A stretch of DNA of 64,000 nucleotides, from positions 25,555-89,554 of the forward strand of contig JBBIVJ010000018.1 in the NCBI GenBank assembly GCA_037439785.1. Reading direction: 5' to 3'. The position numbers and the translations under genes were made by a program. Under the pieces are notes generated by a model. That model was given only the letters and a program-made list of their open reading frames with translations. It had not been told where the DNA came from and ran no database searches. Below are positions 16,201 through 26,630 of the stretch, piece after piece (within the stretch, counting starts at the first letter, position 1; each line of letters begins with the position of its first letter). This stretch comes from DSVZ01 sp037439785. Its GTDB lineage: Bacteria > Verrucomicrobiota > Verrucomicrobiia > Limisphaerales > J093.

Positions 16201-18483
16201 GTGGCCACGCCGGAGCAGTTCACCGGCGGCGAACGCGGTCTGTTGCACTTCGTGGACGTCGCGGATCCCGCGGCGCCGGTGCTGCGGCAAACCTTCTCCC
16301 TGCCTGTCACCGCCGTGGATCATTGGGACGGCCGGTTCTTTGTCGCGCTGGGCCAATTCGCCCTGAAGGAAGTCCGCATCTACGACGCCGGCTCGGCCCT
16401 CGAGGTGGGCCGCCTCGTCACCCGGGACTTCCCCACCGGTCTGCGCGTGGTGGGCGGCCGCGCCTACGTGGCCACGCTCACCGGGCTGGAGATTTTCGAA
16501 GCCCGCCCCGGTGCGCTCAACCGGCTGGGACGGCTGGCCGGCGACTTCACCCCCGAGTTGCTCGGCCGCGCACATCTGGTCCTGTACGGCACCACCCTTT
16601 ACGTGGGCAAGACCCGCGGGGTGGCCACGATTGATGTGTCGGACCCGGCGGCGCCGCGGTTCATCGGCCAGCCACCGGCGACCACCGGCGCGGCCCGCTC
16701 GCTGGTGTTGTCCGGTGGCCCGCGCCTGGTGGCCATCTCCCTCGGCACGCCCAGCGGCAACCCTTCCAGCTCCGGTTCGGTGTCGGTTTACGACGCCGCG
16801 GACCGCGCGAACACCACCACCTTCCTCTTCGGGATGACCACTCCGGGCAACCCGCGCGACCTCGCCCTGCTCGGCGGCTTCGCCCTCGTGGCCGACGACC
16901 GGCGCGGCCTGACCGTGGTGAACTTTGCCGACGCCGACCTCGCCCGCCAGGGCCCTGCCATCACCTTCGAGGCCGGCGCGCTTGATGCCGACCCGGCCAC
17001 GGACGGCGTGCAGGTCCCCGCCGGCGCCGCCCTCGAGCTGGCCCCGCGCGTCCGCGACGACGTCCACCTCACCCGCGTCGAGCTGCTCCTGGACGGCGCG
17101 CCGGTGCAGGCGCAGACGACTTACCCGGTCAACTTCGCCCTCGATCTGCCGGTCGCGACCGGCCCCATCACGGTGCAGTTCCGCGCCACCGACGGCGCCG
17201 GCAACGTCTCGACCTCCGAGCCGGTCACGCTCCACCGCGCGGCCGACACCGCGCCGCCCGCGTTGGTCACTTCACTGCCCTCGCCCAACGCCGCCGCCTT
17301 CCTCGGCCAGCCGTTCGTGCTCACCTTCAACGAGCCGGTGGACACCCTGCCCGTGGACCCGGCCCGCGTGCGCGTGGTCCACTGGGGGGCGGACGCCGCG
17401 CCCGGCGGCGGCGATGACGCCGAGTTCGCGCCCACGGAGGCGACGGCCCGCGGGGCGGTGTTGGCCCTGCGCTTCCCGGCCGCTCTCCAGCCCGGGCGCT
17501 GCCAGCTCACCGTCGAGGCCGACGCCGTGAAGGACCGCGCGGCCAACCCGCTGGCCCAGGCGCTGAGCCTGACCTTCGACCTGGTGGACGCCCACCCCGG
17601 CGCGGCCGTGTGGATCAGCGACGCCGACGGTCTGTGGAGCAACCCGAACAACTGGCTCCACGGCCGCCTCCCGGCCCAGGACGACGACGTGGTCCTCCAA
17701 CGCTTCGGCACCCGCCCACTGGTCACCGCGGATGTAGGCGGCTTTGTGAAAAGTCTGCGCATTCACACGCCCTTCACCACCTCCAACCGCGGCAACCTGT
17801 CCGTCCTGCGCGACCTGACCGCCACCGCCACCGTCACCCTCCCCGCCGGCAACATGGGCGTGGATGGCGCGGCGCTCTTCGAGCAGGCCCTGACCCTTTC
17901 CGGCGGGACGCTCTCGGTCGGCGGGCGTCTCGAAACACGCGCCGCGTTCACCTGGGAAAAAGGCGGCACGCTGACGCTGGCCGGGCCGCAGGCACAGTGG
18001 GTCCGCGGCGGCAGCCTGCAGGGCGCAAACTTCCGCCTCATCGTCCGCGACGGCGCGGTCATCAGCCTGTCGGGCCTGGCGACCTACGACGGCCCCGGCG
18101 ACTTCACCGGCCTCTTCCCCGCGGGCACAACCTTCCAAGCACTGGGCGCAGGCAGCCGGTTGACGCTGCCCGACCTGACGAGCGCCAGCGGCCCGATGAA
18201 CTGGAACGTGCGCGGGGCGCCGTCCCTGGTGTTTGAAGCCGGCAGCGGCGGGCGGGTCGAATTGCCCGCGCTGACCACGCTGAGCAACCGCGTCAAGCTC
18301 GTGGCCAACGGGCCCGACAGCCTGCTCACCGCCCCGGCCCTGACGAGCGTGACCGGCACCGAAGCCCCGTTCCCGGCCGGCCTCGAGGCCCGCAACAACG
18401 GCCGCGTGCAGGTGCCGTCCCTGACCACCCTGATCAACTGCCCCATCACCGAGCTGGACGGCGGCGTGGTCGAGCGGCCCTGA
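13244..18483 (+). pseudogene. Giant secreted multidomain protein, split by a one-base frameshift
   Basis: One gene of about 1745 codons reads in frame 1 from ATG 13244 (signal MNRIVPALCLALAHLVPGALLAQ) to near 14069 and continues in another frame, open to 18483. Comparison with the downstream paralogue shows that restoring a single A between 14069 and 14070 rejoins FFVHV(D)GRTA to WPDGDYYPFVGK. Domains: an SbsA-type Ig-like domain (residues about 100-200), a carboxypeptidase-regulatory-like sandwich (GVTVTVDGAEQTLRA), a C-rich helical segment, a TSP3-like DSDRDGLNDP...DTDGDGTTD stretch, LVIVD-type propeller repeats, further Ig-like domains and a C-terminal beta-helix-like region (LTLPDLTSASG ... 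LTTLINCPITELDGG). No sorting tail is seen. Either a real pseudogene or a sequencing error. Confidence 0.8.
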
Positions 18484-18518
18484 ACATTCGTAATCGCCAA
18501 CCCACTGAACCTTCGATT

Positions 18519-21500
18519 ATGCAACCAAACACCTTATTCCTCCGGACCAGTAAGGGCTGGCTTTCCCTCGCGTGGCTGACCCTGCTGGCCGCCGCCACGC
18601 TCCGCACCGCCGCCGCCGACTTCCGCATCGAGGAGGCGCGCCTGGGCGCGGGCGGCCGGCTCGAACTCCACTTCCCCGCCGACCCGGCCAGTTACTACCG
18701 CCTGCTGCGCGGGGACTCCGTCACCGCCATCAACACCCCCGCCGCCCTCGGCCTGGCCGGGCCGCTGAGCGTGGCCGCCCCCGCTCAGACCGGCTTCTTC
18801 CGCGTCCAGCAACTCCCCCGCGCCGCCGCCCTGGACACCGACGGCGACGGCCGCGACGACCTCACCGAGCTGCTCGCCGGCTCCGATCCCCTGGTCCGCG
18901 ACGAGGCGCCGCTGTCCGTCACCCAGTTCACCAGCTCCCCGGCCCCCGGCGACGACGGCGTGGCCGTCACCCGCGAGACGGTGCTGCGCTTCAACCGCCC
19001 CCTCGCCCCCGACACCGTGCTCGGCAACCAGGCCTTCTTCGCCGAGGCCGCCGGCCGCCGCGTGCTCACCCGCACCGAACTGGCCCCCGACCGCCGCGCC
19101 GCCACCCTCTTCTACCTCGAGCCGCTCCCCGGCGCCGCGCAGGTGCGCGTGGTCTTCGACGGCGACAAGGTCCGCGACGCCGAGGGCAAACTGGTGGACG
19201 CCGACGCCGACGGCCAGCCCGGCGGCGTGGGCGTGGTCACCTTCACCACCCTCAACAACCAGCCGGTACCGCGCACGGCGGTGATCGGGCGGGTCTTCGC
19301 CAGCGAACTGGTCCCCGGCCCGGACACCGGCACCAACGCCCTCAACCGCCCCCTGGCCGGCGTGACCATCACCGTGGACGGCCAGGAGGAGACCCTCCGC
19401 GCGGTCACCGACGCCCAGGGCAACTTCCGCCTCGAGCCCGCCCCGGCGGGCCGGTTCTTCGTGCATGTGGACGGCCGCACCGCCGCGGGCAGCGCCTGGC
19501 CCGACGGCGACTACTACCCCTTCGTCGGCAAGGCCTGGGAGGCGGTACCCGGCCGCACCGACAACCTGGCCGGCGGCACCGGCGAGATTTACCTGCCCCT
19601 GATCCGCGCCGGCAGCCTGCGGCCGGTCAGCCCCACCGAGCCGACGCCGGTGACCTTCGTGCCCGAGGTGGTGGCGGCCAACCCGGCGCTGGCGGGGGTG
19701 CAACTGGTGGTGCCGCCGGGCGCGCTCTTTGACGACAACGGCACCCGCGGCGGCCGGGTGGGCATCGCGCCGGTGCCGCCGGACCGGCTGCCCGAGCCGC
19801 TGCCCGAGGGGTTGAACTTCCCGCTGGTCATCACCGTCCAGACCGACGGCCCGCGCAACTTCGCCCAGCCGGTGCCGGTGCGCTTCCCCAACCTGCCCGA
19901 CCCGGTAACGGGCCTGCGGCTGCCCCCCGGAGCCAAGACCGCCCTGTGGAGCTTCGACCACGACAAGGGCTACTGGGAGATCGTGGGCCCGGCCACGGTG
20001 ACGGCTGACGGCGAGTTCGTGGAGAGCGACCCCGGCGTGGGCCTCCTCCAGCCCGGCTGGCACGGGGTGCAGCCGGGGGTCCAGGTCGAGGGCGGCGAGG
20101 TGGTGCAGGAGTGCGAGTCGGAGGGCGACGCGGTCTTGGGGCCGATCTTCGTCACCGACCTCGGCCACGGCCGGCGGAGGTTCAGCGTGGAGTCGGATGC
20201 CCGGACTCCGGGCATCGTGAACTGGTTTGCCGCCACGGCGCAGCCGCAGGGCCTGGCGGGCGACGTGGTGTTCCTCGATTTTTGCGAGCCGGGCACGCAC
20301 ACCGTGCGCGCCTCGCTCGCGCCGGACTGCTACAACCCGGTGACCAGGTCCGTCACCGTCACCATCTCGGAGGAGGAGGTGTGCTCGATGGAGCCGCTGC
20401 TGTTCGGCGGCAGCCTGGGGATGGGCGAGGAGGTCGTGTTCGGCCCGTTTGACCACACCGCCGGCACGATCGAGTGGATCGTCGAGGGCGGCCGGCCGGA
20501 GCGGGGCCGGGGCGAAACCTTCCGCACCATTTTCTGCGAGCCGGGGGTGAAGCGCGTGACGCGCAAGCTGCGCACCGAATGCGGCCGCACCTGCGAGGTG
20601 ACCGAGGAGTTCGAGGTGGTGGACCGCACCATCGAGCCCTTCACCGGCTGCTTCACCGGGCCGGCGCTCACGCCGATCGGCCCGTTCTACGTCGGCGAAG
20701 TCCAGACCTTCTACGCGCCGGAGCACACGGCCGGCACGGTCACGTGGGACGCCCCGCAGGGCATTCCCGACCAGGGGGCCGGGGATGAATTCCGCACCGT
20801 CTTCGACACGCCCGGCGAGAAGGTGCTGCTGCTGCGCTTCCGCTCCGAGTGCGGACAGGAATGCACCCTCGAATACACCCGCCTCATCGAGGAACGCCCG
20901 CCCGCGCCGCAGGCGGTGGTGACGCCCCCGGACGGCACGCCCACGCCCTGGTCCGTGCGCGCCCCGGCGTTGACGCAGATCACCGGCCGCGCCGCCGCCG
21001 GCGCCGGGACGGTCGCCCAGGCCGCCGAGACCTCCCGGGAAAGGCGCGTGGCCCTGCACGCGGGCGGGGGGCTGATGCGCTCCCCGGTCACCGGGCCGTT
21101 CTACTTCACGCGGCGCAACCTCGAAACGGGTTTCGAGGTCCGCGGCTCCCGCGGACGCGGGCCGGCGCTGTTCCCCCAGCCGCGACAGCTCGCCGCGAAC
21201 ACCCGCTATCGGCTCTCGGTGGTCACCGCCAACGGCCGCTTCGGCGGCACCTTCGAGTTCACCACCGGCGACGACGGTTCACGGCTGACACTCGGGGACA
21301 TCATCGTCCGCCCGCTCACCGGATCCGACAGCGACGGTGACGGCCTCACGGACTTCGCCGAGGACGTGCTGGGCAGCAACCCGAACCGCGCGGATACTGA
21401 CAACGACAGCATCAGCGACCTGGCCGAGGCCATCGCGGGCACGCCGCTGAACGGCGTCACCGCCGAGCCGCTGGGCATGGTGGCGGGCGTGCCCACTCCG

Positions 21501-24500
21501 GGCCACGCGTGGGACGTGACCGTGGTCGGCGATCTCGCGGCCGTGGCGGACGGTCGGGGCGTGAGCGTCTTCAACGTGTTGAACCCCGCGCTGCCCGCGC
21601 TGGTGAGCCGGCTGGAACTGCCCGGCGACGCCCGGATGGTCGCCGGGTTGGGCAGCCGCCTGCTCGTGGGCCTGGGGGCACAGGGCCTGGCCCTGGCGGA
21701 CCTGGGCAGCCTGCCCAATCTGGCGGCGCCCACGCTGCGGAATCATCCCGCCCCCGTCACCGCCGTGGCAGCGGGTGCCGGGTTCGGTTTCGTGGGCCTG
21801 GAGAACGGGCGCATCCGCACGGTGGACCCGGCCACGGGCAACGTTTTGGCAGAGGCCTTTTCCAGCGGCGCGGTTGAAGACCTGCTGGTGGTGGGCACGG
21901 AACTGTTTGCCCTGAACCTGACTCCGTCCGGCCCGCAGGTGACGCGCTGGCAGATCAACGGCGTGAACCTCAGCCAGTCGGCCGCCGCGGCCTACGACGG
22001 CAGCCGCGGCGCGGGCGGCCGGAGACTGCGCCTTGGCGCGGCCGGCGACCGGCTCTACGCCACCCACACCGCCGGCGTGGCGGTGTTTGATTTGACGGGC
22101 GGTCAACTGACCCGGCTGGCCAACCATCGCGACGGCCAGTTCGGCTGGCGGCAGCTCGCGCCGGACGGCACCGGCCGCGGCATTGCCGCCAGCGACCCCA
22201 ACAGCACCGATGACGGCGCGCATGACCTCCAGGTGTTTGACCTCCGCCCCAACGGCGACGGGCTGCGCTTCGAGACCCAGCATCCCACGCCCGGCAGCGC
22301 CGAGGCGCTGGTGCTCAGCGGCAGCTTCGCTCTCGTGGCCGACGGCGCGGCGGGACTCACCGTGATCCGCCATGCCGAGGCGGACCGTTTCGGACGGCCG
22401 CCCGCGGTGACGCTGCGCTCGCCCTTTGTGGCGGGTCTGGCCGAGGAAGGCCGGATGGGCGTGTTCGTGGCCGACGCCACCGACGACGTGGGGGTGGCGC
22501 GGGTCGAGCTGTTCGTGGACGGCCAGCTTGTCGCGACGGACACGGCGGCGCCCTACGAGTTCGCCGTGCTCATGCCGCGCCGCACGGACGGGCGCACCAG
22601 CGTCCGCCTCCGCGCCCGCGCGACCGATACCGGCGGCAACGTGGGCGAAAGCGCCGAACTGGTGCTGACGCTCACCGGCGACGCCACGGTCCCGGAGGTG
22701 CGGCAGTTGGTGCCTTTCTCCGGGTCAGAGGTGGAGGGCGGCCTGATCCTCCAGGTGGCCGCCCTGCTGAGCGAACCGCTGAACCCGGCCAGTGTCACCG
22801 CCGGCGCGCTGCGGCTCTTCGAGGCCGGCCCGGACAGCCAGCACGGCACCGCGGATGACGTGGAGGTCACCCGCGGCACGGTGAACTACCGCCCGGGACT
22901 GCCCGGCGTCACGCTGGACTTCGGCTTCGGCCTCGCCTCCGGACGCTACCGGGCCGTGCTCGCGTCCGGGCTGGCCGATCCGGCGGGCAATGCCATGCCG
23001 GAAGGCGTGGCGTGGACCTTCGAGCTGCGCCGGCCGCGCGTGTTGAGTCACCGGCCGCCGCGGAACGGCCTCGCGGCCGGCCGCTCGCTCGAGGTCACGT
23101 TCAGCGCGCCGATGATTCCGGCGTCGGTTGCGACGGGTCTTTCCGTTCACAGCATCGGCCCCGACCAGACACCGGGCACGGCCGACGACGTGCGGATGGC
23201 CGGCACGTTCTCGATGGCCCCGGGCACACCCGTCGCCCGCCTCGACTTCTCCCCGCCGCTGCCGCCCGGGGTCTATCGCGCCCGCGTGGCCGGCGGCGTG
23301 GCGGACGGTGCCGGCAACACCCTCGGGACGGACCTGACCTGGGACTTCACGGTGGTCCGGCTCGATCTGGGCACCGGGGCCGTCAGCCGCAACGGCTCCC
23401 TGAACGGGCCGTTTGCCGCGGACGAGTTCCTGCTGCTGGTCAGCGGCAACGACCCGGTCGCCGTCTCGAATCCAAACCGGCTGGACATCACCTTGTTTGC
23501 GCCGGACGGCTCGGTGATCGGCGGCGACAACCGCGACTTCTTCACGCTGCCCGTGGCCGGGGACGGCCCGCATGTGCTGCGCGTGGCCAAGGGCGACGGG
23601 GATTTCTCGCAGAATTACACGCTCCAGTTGAACCGCTTCACCACGCGGACCTTTGCGCACGCCCTGGCCGGGACCGCGCCGCAGCAGTTCACCGGCCGCA
23701 CCAGCCAGAACCTGGCCGACGTGGATGTGTTCGAGCTGACCGCCGAGCCGGGCGCGAGCTACTTCATCGAGGCGCTGGGCGCCGGCTTCCCGTGTCCGCA
23801 CCGGTGGAGCGTCTTTGATCCGGCGGGCGTGCCGGCGGTGCTCGAAACCTCGATCTGCTCCCAGGCCGGCGCGGTGGTCTCGGCCCCGACGGGCGGCGTC
23901 ATCCGGGTCAGGGTCGAAGCCCTACGCAACGGCGTGCAGGCGCGCATCCGGGTGACGCGCGCCCAGGAACGGACCTACGAGGTGACGCTGACGGCCGGGG
24001 AGACCTACAGCACGGGCACCGACCCGCAGTTCTCGGGCGCGGGCGGGCGGCTGAATCCCGGCGACACGGCCTTGATCCGCTTCACCGTGCCGGCCGGGGC
24101 GCGCTTCAGCTTCGCCCGCGGTCAGTTCGGCGCGTGTCTGCCGTGGCGGCTCACGGGGCCGGACGGGGCGGTGCTGTTCGAGGAAGCGTGCCCGGAGGTG
24201 GCGCTGCCGGACACCGCCGCAGGCGGGGTGTTCACTCTGCGCGTGCTCAACAACCTCATCTTCCCGCAGACCCCGGAGGTGCAGGTGCGCCCGGTGATCG
24301 AGCGGGTCTTCGATCTGGTGGACCTGACCGGCGGCGTGATCCATCGGCCTCCGGCAGGCGAAATCAGCGGTCCCGGCAGCCGGGACGTGCACCGCTTCCT
24401 GCTGCCGGGCAACACGCCCGTGTCCCTTGGAATGGGGCAGTTCAGCGCCTGCCACGACTGGGAGCTGGTCAACGCCGCCGGCCAGCGCGTCTTCGGGCCG

Positions 24501-26264
24501 GTGCTCTCGTGCGATGGCCGCGCGCGCGCGGTCACCGTGCCGGCGGGTGAGTACCGCCTGATCGTGACCGGGACGGTGAACTCAACGGATTTCCTGACCG
24601 GTTATTCCCTGGTCGCGGGCCGGCCGGGCGTGGAAACCACGACCCACGACCTGCGCACGGCGCGTCTGTTTGAAGCCGAAGAATTCCCCTCCCTGCCCGG
24701 ACACCGGCGAGTGTTCGAGGTGGAGCTGGACGCCGACCAGGTGGTGGAGGTCCGGTTCATCTCCGGCGCGGAAGGCTGCGAGGAGGGCCTCACGCTCCGC
24801 CTGCTGGCGCCCGATGGCTCGTTGCTGCTGCAGACTGGGTCCGGCGAATGCAGCCTCAGCGGCATCCTCCAGCTCGGTGCGGCCGGGCGGTATCGCCTCG
24901 AAGTCGAAACGACGCCGGATTCGCCACCGCAGTACTGGAGCGTGCGCTTCGATCGCTCGCGGCTGGCGGCCGGGCAGTGGCTTCCGCTGCCGGGCGCGGA
25001 GCAGCTTCCGGCGATCAATCCGGTTGATGGCAACGACGGCGGCTCCGCGCTGCTGGTGCGCGGGGCAGGGGCGGAGATTTTCCTCGCGGGCCGGTTCAAC
25101 GGCCAGACCCTGATCGGCCGGCTGGCCGGCGGTGCGTGGCAAATGCTGGGCGTGGCGACGCGCCCTCCGGCTGGGGGGTTCACCACGCTCCCGGTCGTCA
25201 ATGCCATCGTCCACGACGGCGCGGCGCTCTACGTCGCGGGCAATTTCACCCACATCAACGACATCCCGGCCCCGGGCGTGGCGCGGTGGGACGGCACGAC
25301 CTGGACCTCGCTGGGCAGCGGCGTGCGCGTCACGGACACGGAAGGGTTTGGCGCGCTGTATGAGGTGAAGGACCTCGCGTTCGTGGGCGGCCAGCTCTAC
25401 GCGGGGGGCCGGTTCCGCGCCGCGGGCGGCGTGGCCACGTTCAACCTCGCCCGCTGGGACCCGGCACGCAACGAGTGGGCCAAGGTCACCGGCCCGCAGT
25501 TCAACGAGCACCTCGACGGCGTGGGCGGTCAGCGCGGACCCAACGACTGGGGCGAGATGGCCCTCTCGCTGGCCACGCTGGGCGACACGCTGTTCATCGC
25601 CGGCAACTACCAGTTCCCCGGCCGCAACGTCGGCGCGTGGCGCAATCACCAGTTCGCCGACGGCCTGCTCGGCGGCGTGCAGCAGTCCACCTTCGACCTC
25701 GGTGAGGCCCGGTTGGTGCGCACGGCCAACGGGGTGGCCTGGTTCCAGGGCAATTTCCGCCGGGCCGGCGTTTTCGGCGGCAACGTCGAGGTGGATGGCT
25801 TCGCCGTCTGGACCGGCACCGAATGGCGCCGGGCGCCCACACTGCTGCCCTACCACAACTCGACCCACGACTTTGCCGTGGACGGCGACCGGATCGTGGT
25901 CGGCGGCAGCTTCAACCGTGTGTTCAACGACTTCTCCGGTCGGCCGGAGGAGGAACGCGACTCGATCCCGGTCAACGGACTGGCGATCTGGGACGGCACG
26001 GTGTGGCGCAGCCCGGGCCTCGGGGTGCAGCTCGACCTGGGCGGCGGCGGGGGTGGGGGTGGCGGCGGCGAACCGGCCAGCCTGCGGACTGGCCGGGCCC
26101 GGGTGGTCCGGCATGACACCGGCAACGAGCCGCCGCGCCTGCTCGAGCCGGGCCAGGTGAACCGGCTCCAGGTGGTGGACCGCCGCATCTACGTGACCGG
26201 GCGCTTCACCCACGCCGGCGGCCGGCCCGCGCCCCCGCTGGCGGTCTGGGAAAGCGCGCCCTGA
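18519..26264 (+). CDS. Giant secreted multidomain protein, paralogue of the preceding gene
   Basis: This 2581-residue exported protein has a signal peptide in the first 34 residues (KGWLSLAWLTLLAAATLRTAAA). TSP3/dockerin-like calcium motifs follow (DTDGDGRDDLTELLAGSDP near residue 107; DSDGDGLTDFAEDVLGSNPN near 945), along with an SbsA Ig-like domain (FTSSPAPGDDGVAVTRETVL) and a carboxypeptidase-regulatory-like domain (GVTITVDGQEETLRA). Next come cysteine-bearing modules, LVIVD-like repeats and more Ig-like domains. Three or four pre-peptidase-like sandwich domains follow (residues about 1710-2150), and the protein ends in a kelch-like propeller (WDGTTWTSLGSGV, ARWDPARNEWAKV, IWDGTVWRSPGLG). 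The N-terminal 500 residues are close to the upstream gene. The start is 35 nt after that gene, so they form an operon. It probably acts at the cell surface; function unknown. Confidence 0.85.
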   Translation: MQPNTLFLRTSKGWLSLAWLTLLAAATLRTAAADFRIEEARLGAGGRLELHFPADPASYYRLLRGDSVTAINTPAALGLAGPLSVAAPAQTGFFRVQQLPRAAALDTDGDGRDDLTELLAGSDPLVRDEAPLSVTQFTSSPAPGDDGVAVTRETVLRFNRPLAPDTVLGNQAFFAEAAGRRVLTRTELAPDRRAATLFYLEPLPGAAQVRVVFDGDKVRDAEGKLVDADADGQPGGVGVVTFTTLNNQPVPRTAVIGRVFASELVPGPDTGTNALNRPLAGVTITVDGQEETLRAVTDAQGNFRLEPAPAGRFFVHVDGRTAAGSAWPDGDYYPFVGKAWEAVPGRTDNLAGGTGEIYLPLIRAGSLRPVSPTEPTPVTFVPEVVAANPALAGVQLVVPPGALFDDNGTRGGRVGIAPVPPDRLPEPLPEGLNFPLVITVQTDGPRNFAQPVPVRFPNLPDPVTGLRLPPGAKTALWSFDHDKGYWEIVGPATVTADGEFVESDPGVGLLQPGWHGVQPGVQVEGGEVVQECESEGDAVLGPIFVTDLGHGRRRFSVESDARTPGIVNWFAATAQPQGLAGDVVFLDFCEPGTHTVRASLAPDCYNPVTRSVTVTISEEEVCSMEPLLFGGSLGMGEEVVFGPFDHTAGTIEWIVEGGRPERGRGETFRTIFCEPGVKRVTRKLRTECGRTCEVTEEFEVVDRTIEPFTGCFTGPALTPIGPFYVGEVQTFYAPEHTAGTVTWDAPQGIPDQGAGDEFRTVFDTPGEKVLLLRFRSECGQECTLEYTRLIEERPPAPQAVVTPPDGTPTPWSVRAPALTQITGRAAAGAGTVAQAAETSRERRVALHAGGGLMRSPVTGPFYFTRRNLETGFEVRGSRGRGPALFPQPRQLAANTRYRLSVVTANGRFGGTFEFTTGDDGSRLTLGDIIVRPLTGSDSDGDGLTDFAEDVLGSNPNRADTDNDSISDLAEAIAGTPLNGVTAEPLGMVAGVPTPGHAWDVTVVGDLAAVADGRGVSVFNVLNPALPALVSRLELPGDARMVAGLGSRLLVGLGAQGLALADLGSLPNLAAPTLRNHPAPVTAVAAGAGFGFVGLENGRIRTVDPATGNVLAEAFSSGAVEDLLVVGTELFALNLTPSGPQVTRWQINGVNLSQSAAAAYDGSRGAGGRRLRLGAAGDRLYATHTAGVAVFDLTGGQLTRLANHRDGQFGWRQLAPDGTGRGIAASDPNSTDDGAHDLQVFDLRPNGDGLRFETQHPTPGSAEALVLSGSFALVADGAAGLTVIRHAEADRFGRPPAVTLRSPFVAGLAEEGRMGVFVADATDDVGVARVELFVDGQLVATDTAAPYEFAVLMPRRTDGRTSVRLRARATDTGGNVGESAELVLTLTGDATVPEVRQLVPFSGSEVEGGLILQVAALLSEPLNPASVTAGALRLFEAGPDSQHGTADDVEVTRGTVNYRPGLPGVTLDFGFGLASGRYRAVLASGLADPAGNAMPEGVAWTFELRRPRVLSHRPPRNGLAAGRSLEVTFSAPMIPASVATGLSVHSIGPDQTPGTADDVRMAGTFSMAPGTPVARLDFSPPLPPGVYRARVAGGVADGAGNTLGTDLTWDFTVVRLDLGTGAVSRNGSLNGPFAADEFLLLVSGNDPVAVSNPNRLDITLFAPDGSVIGGDNRDFFTLPVAGDGPHVLRVAKGDGDFSQNYTLQLNRFTTRTFAHALAGTAPQQFTGRTSQNLADVDVFELTAEPGASYFIEALGAGFPCPHRWSVFDPAGVPAVLETSICSQAGAVVSAPTGGVIRVRVEALRNGVQARIRVTRAQERTYEVTLTAGETYSTGTDPQFSGAGGRLNPGDTALIRFTVPAGARFSFARGQFGACLPWRLTGPDGAVLFEEACPEVALPDTAAGGVFTLRVLNNLIFPQTPEVQVRPVIERVFDLVDLTGGVIHRPPAGEISGPGSRDVHRFLLPGNTPVSLGMGQFSACHDWELVNAAGQRVFGPVLSCDGRARAVTVPAGEYRLIVTGTVNSTDFLTGYSLVAGRPGVETTTHDLRTARLFEAEEFPSLPGHRRVFEVELDADQVVEVRFISGAEGCEEGLTLRLLAPDGSLLLQTGSGECSLSGILQLGAAGRYRLEVETTPDSPPQYWSVRFDRSRLAAGQWLPLPGAEQLPAINPVDGNDGGSALLVRGAGAEIFLAGRFNGQTLIGRLAGGAWQMLGVATRPPAGGFTTLPVVNAIVHDGAALYVAGNFTHINDIPAPGVARWDGTTWTSLGSGVRVTDTEGFGALYEVKDLAFVGGQLYAGGRFRAAGGVATFNLARWDPARNEWAKVTGPQFNEHLDGVGGQRGPNDWGEMALSLATLGDTLFIAGNYQFPGRNVGAWRNHQFADGLLGGVQQSTFDLGEARLVRTANGVAWFQGNFRRAGVFGGNVEVDGFAVWTGTEWRRAPTLLPYHNSTHDFAVDGDRIVVGGSFNRVFNDFSGRPEEERDSIPVNGLAIWDGTVWRSPGLGVQLDLGGGGGGGGGGEPASLRTGRARVVRHDTGNEPPRLLEPGQVNRLQVVDRRIYVTGRFTHAGGRPAPPLAVWESAP

Positions 26265-26292
26265 TCCTCGAAATCGGCGGGCGAGAACCTGC

Positions 26293-26356
26293 CCCGGCCA
26301 CCCTCATCAACGGCCCCATCACCGAACTGGACGGCGGCATCGTCGAGCGGCCTTGA
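26293..26356 (+). pseudogene. 64-bp remnant of the 3' end of the giant-protein gene
   Basis: These 64 bases match the last 64 bases of the upstream giant gene (18420-18483) at 56 positions, including its stop codon. They encode TLINGPITELDGGIVERP-stop in a frame different from that of the gene ending at 26264. It looks like the original tail of the second paralogue, left behind when its 3' part was replaced. Confidence 0.75.
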
Positions 26357-26630
26357 GCGGGACAGGTTGGTCGGTTGGCTGGTGGTTGTAGCGCGTCCGG
26401 CGCGGGGGGCGTTTGACGGCCCCGTGGCAAAGCCCCGAAACGGGTTCCGAGGGCGCAACCGGCGGGCGGGCGGACCGGTCCTCTGCCCCGGCCGCGGTGG
26501 TCAAAGCCCGGAAATGTCCGGCGGCACTGGCCGGTTTTGAACAGGGGCCGGCCCTGCCGGTCTCAAGGGTTGTTTGCGATGCCGGCGCCAGCCAGGGTGG
26601 AGGCCGTACCGGTCCTGAGCCATCCGCAGG
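26357..26630. other. Gene-free leader region before the DUF4173 gene
   Basis: Together with the adjoining remnant this forms a 366-bp stretch between coding genes. It contains a GGGCCGGCCC palindrome but no T-run, no clear promoter boxes and no convincing small ORF. Confidence 0.4.

Noticed and set aside
18534..21059. 841-codon minus-strand ORF across the second giant gene
   Set aside because: The plus-strand frame has a signal peptide, calcium motifs and paralogy; the minus frame has none of these.
26189..26458. Minus-strand 89-codon ORF in the gap after the second giant gene
   Set aside because: It overlaps the 3' end of a confident gene and the tail remnant, and its translation is low-complexity with no recognisable feature.
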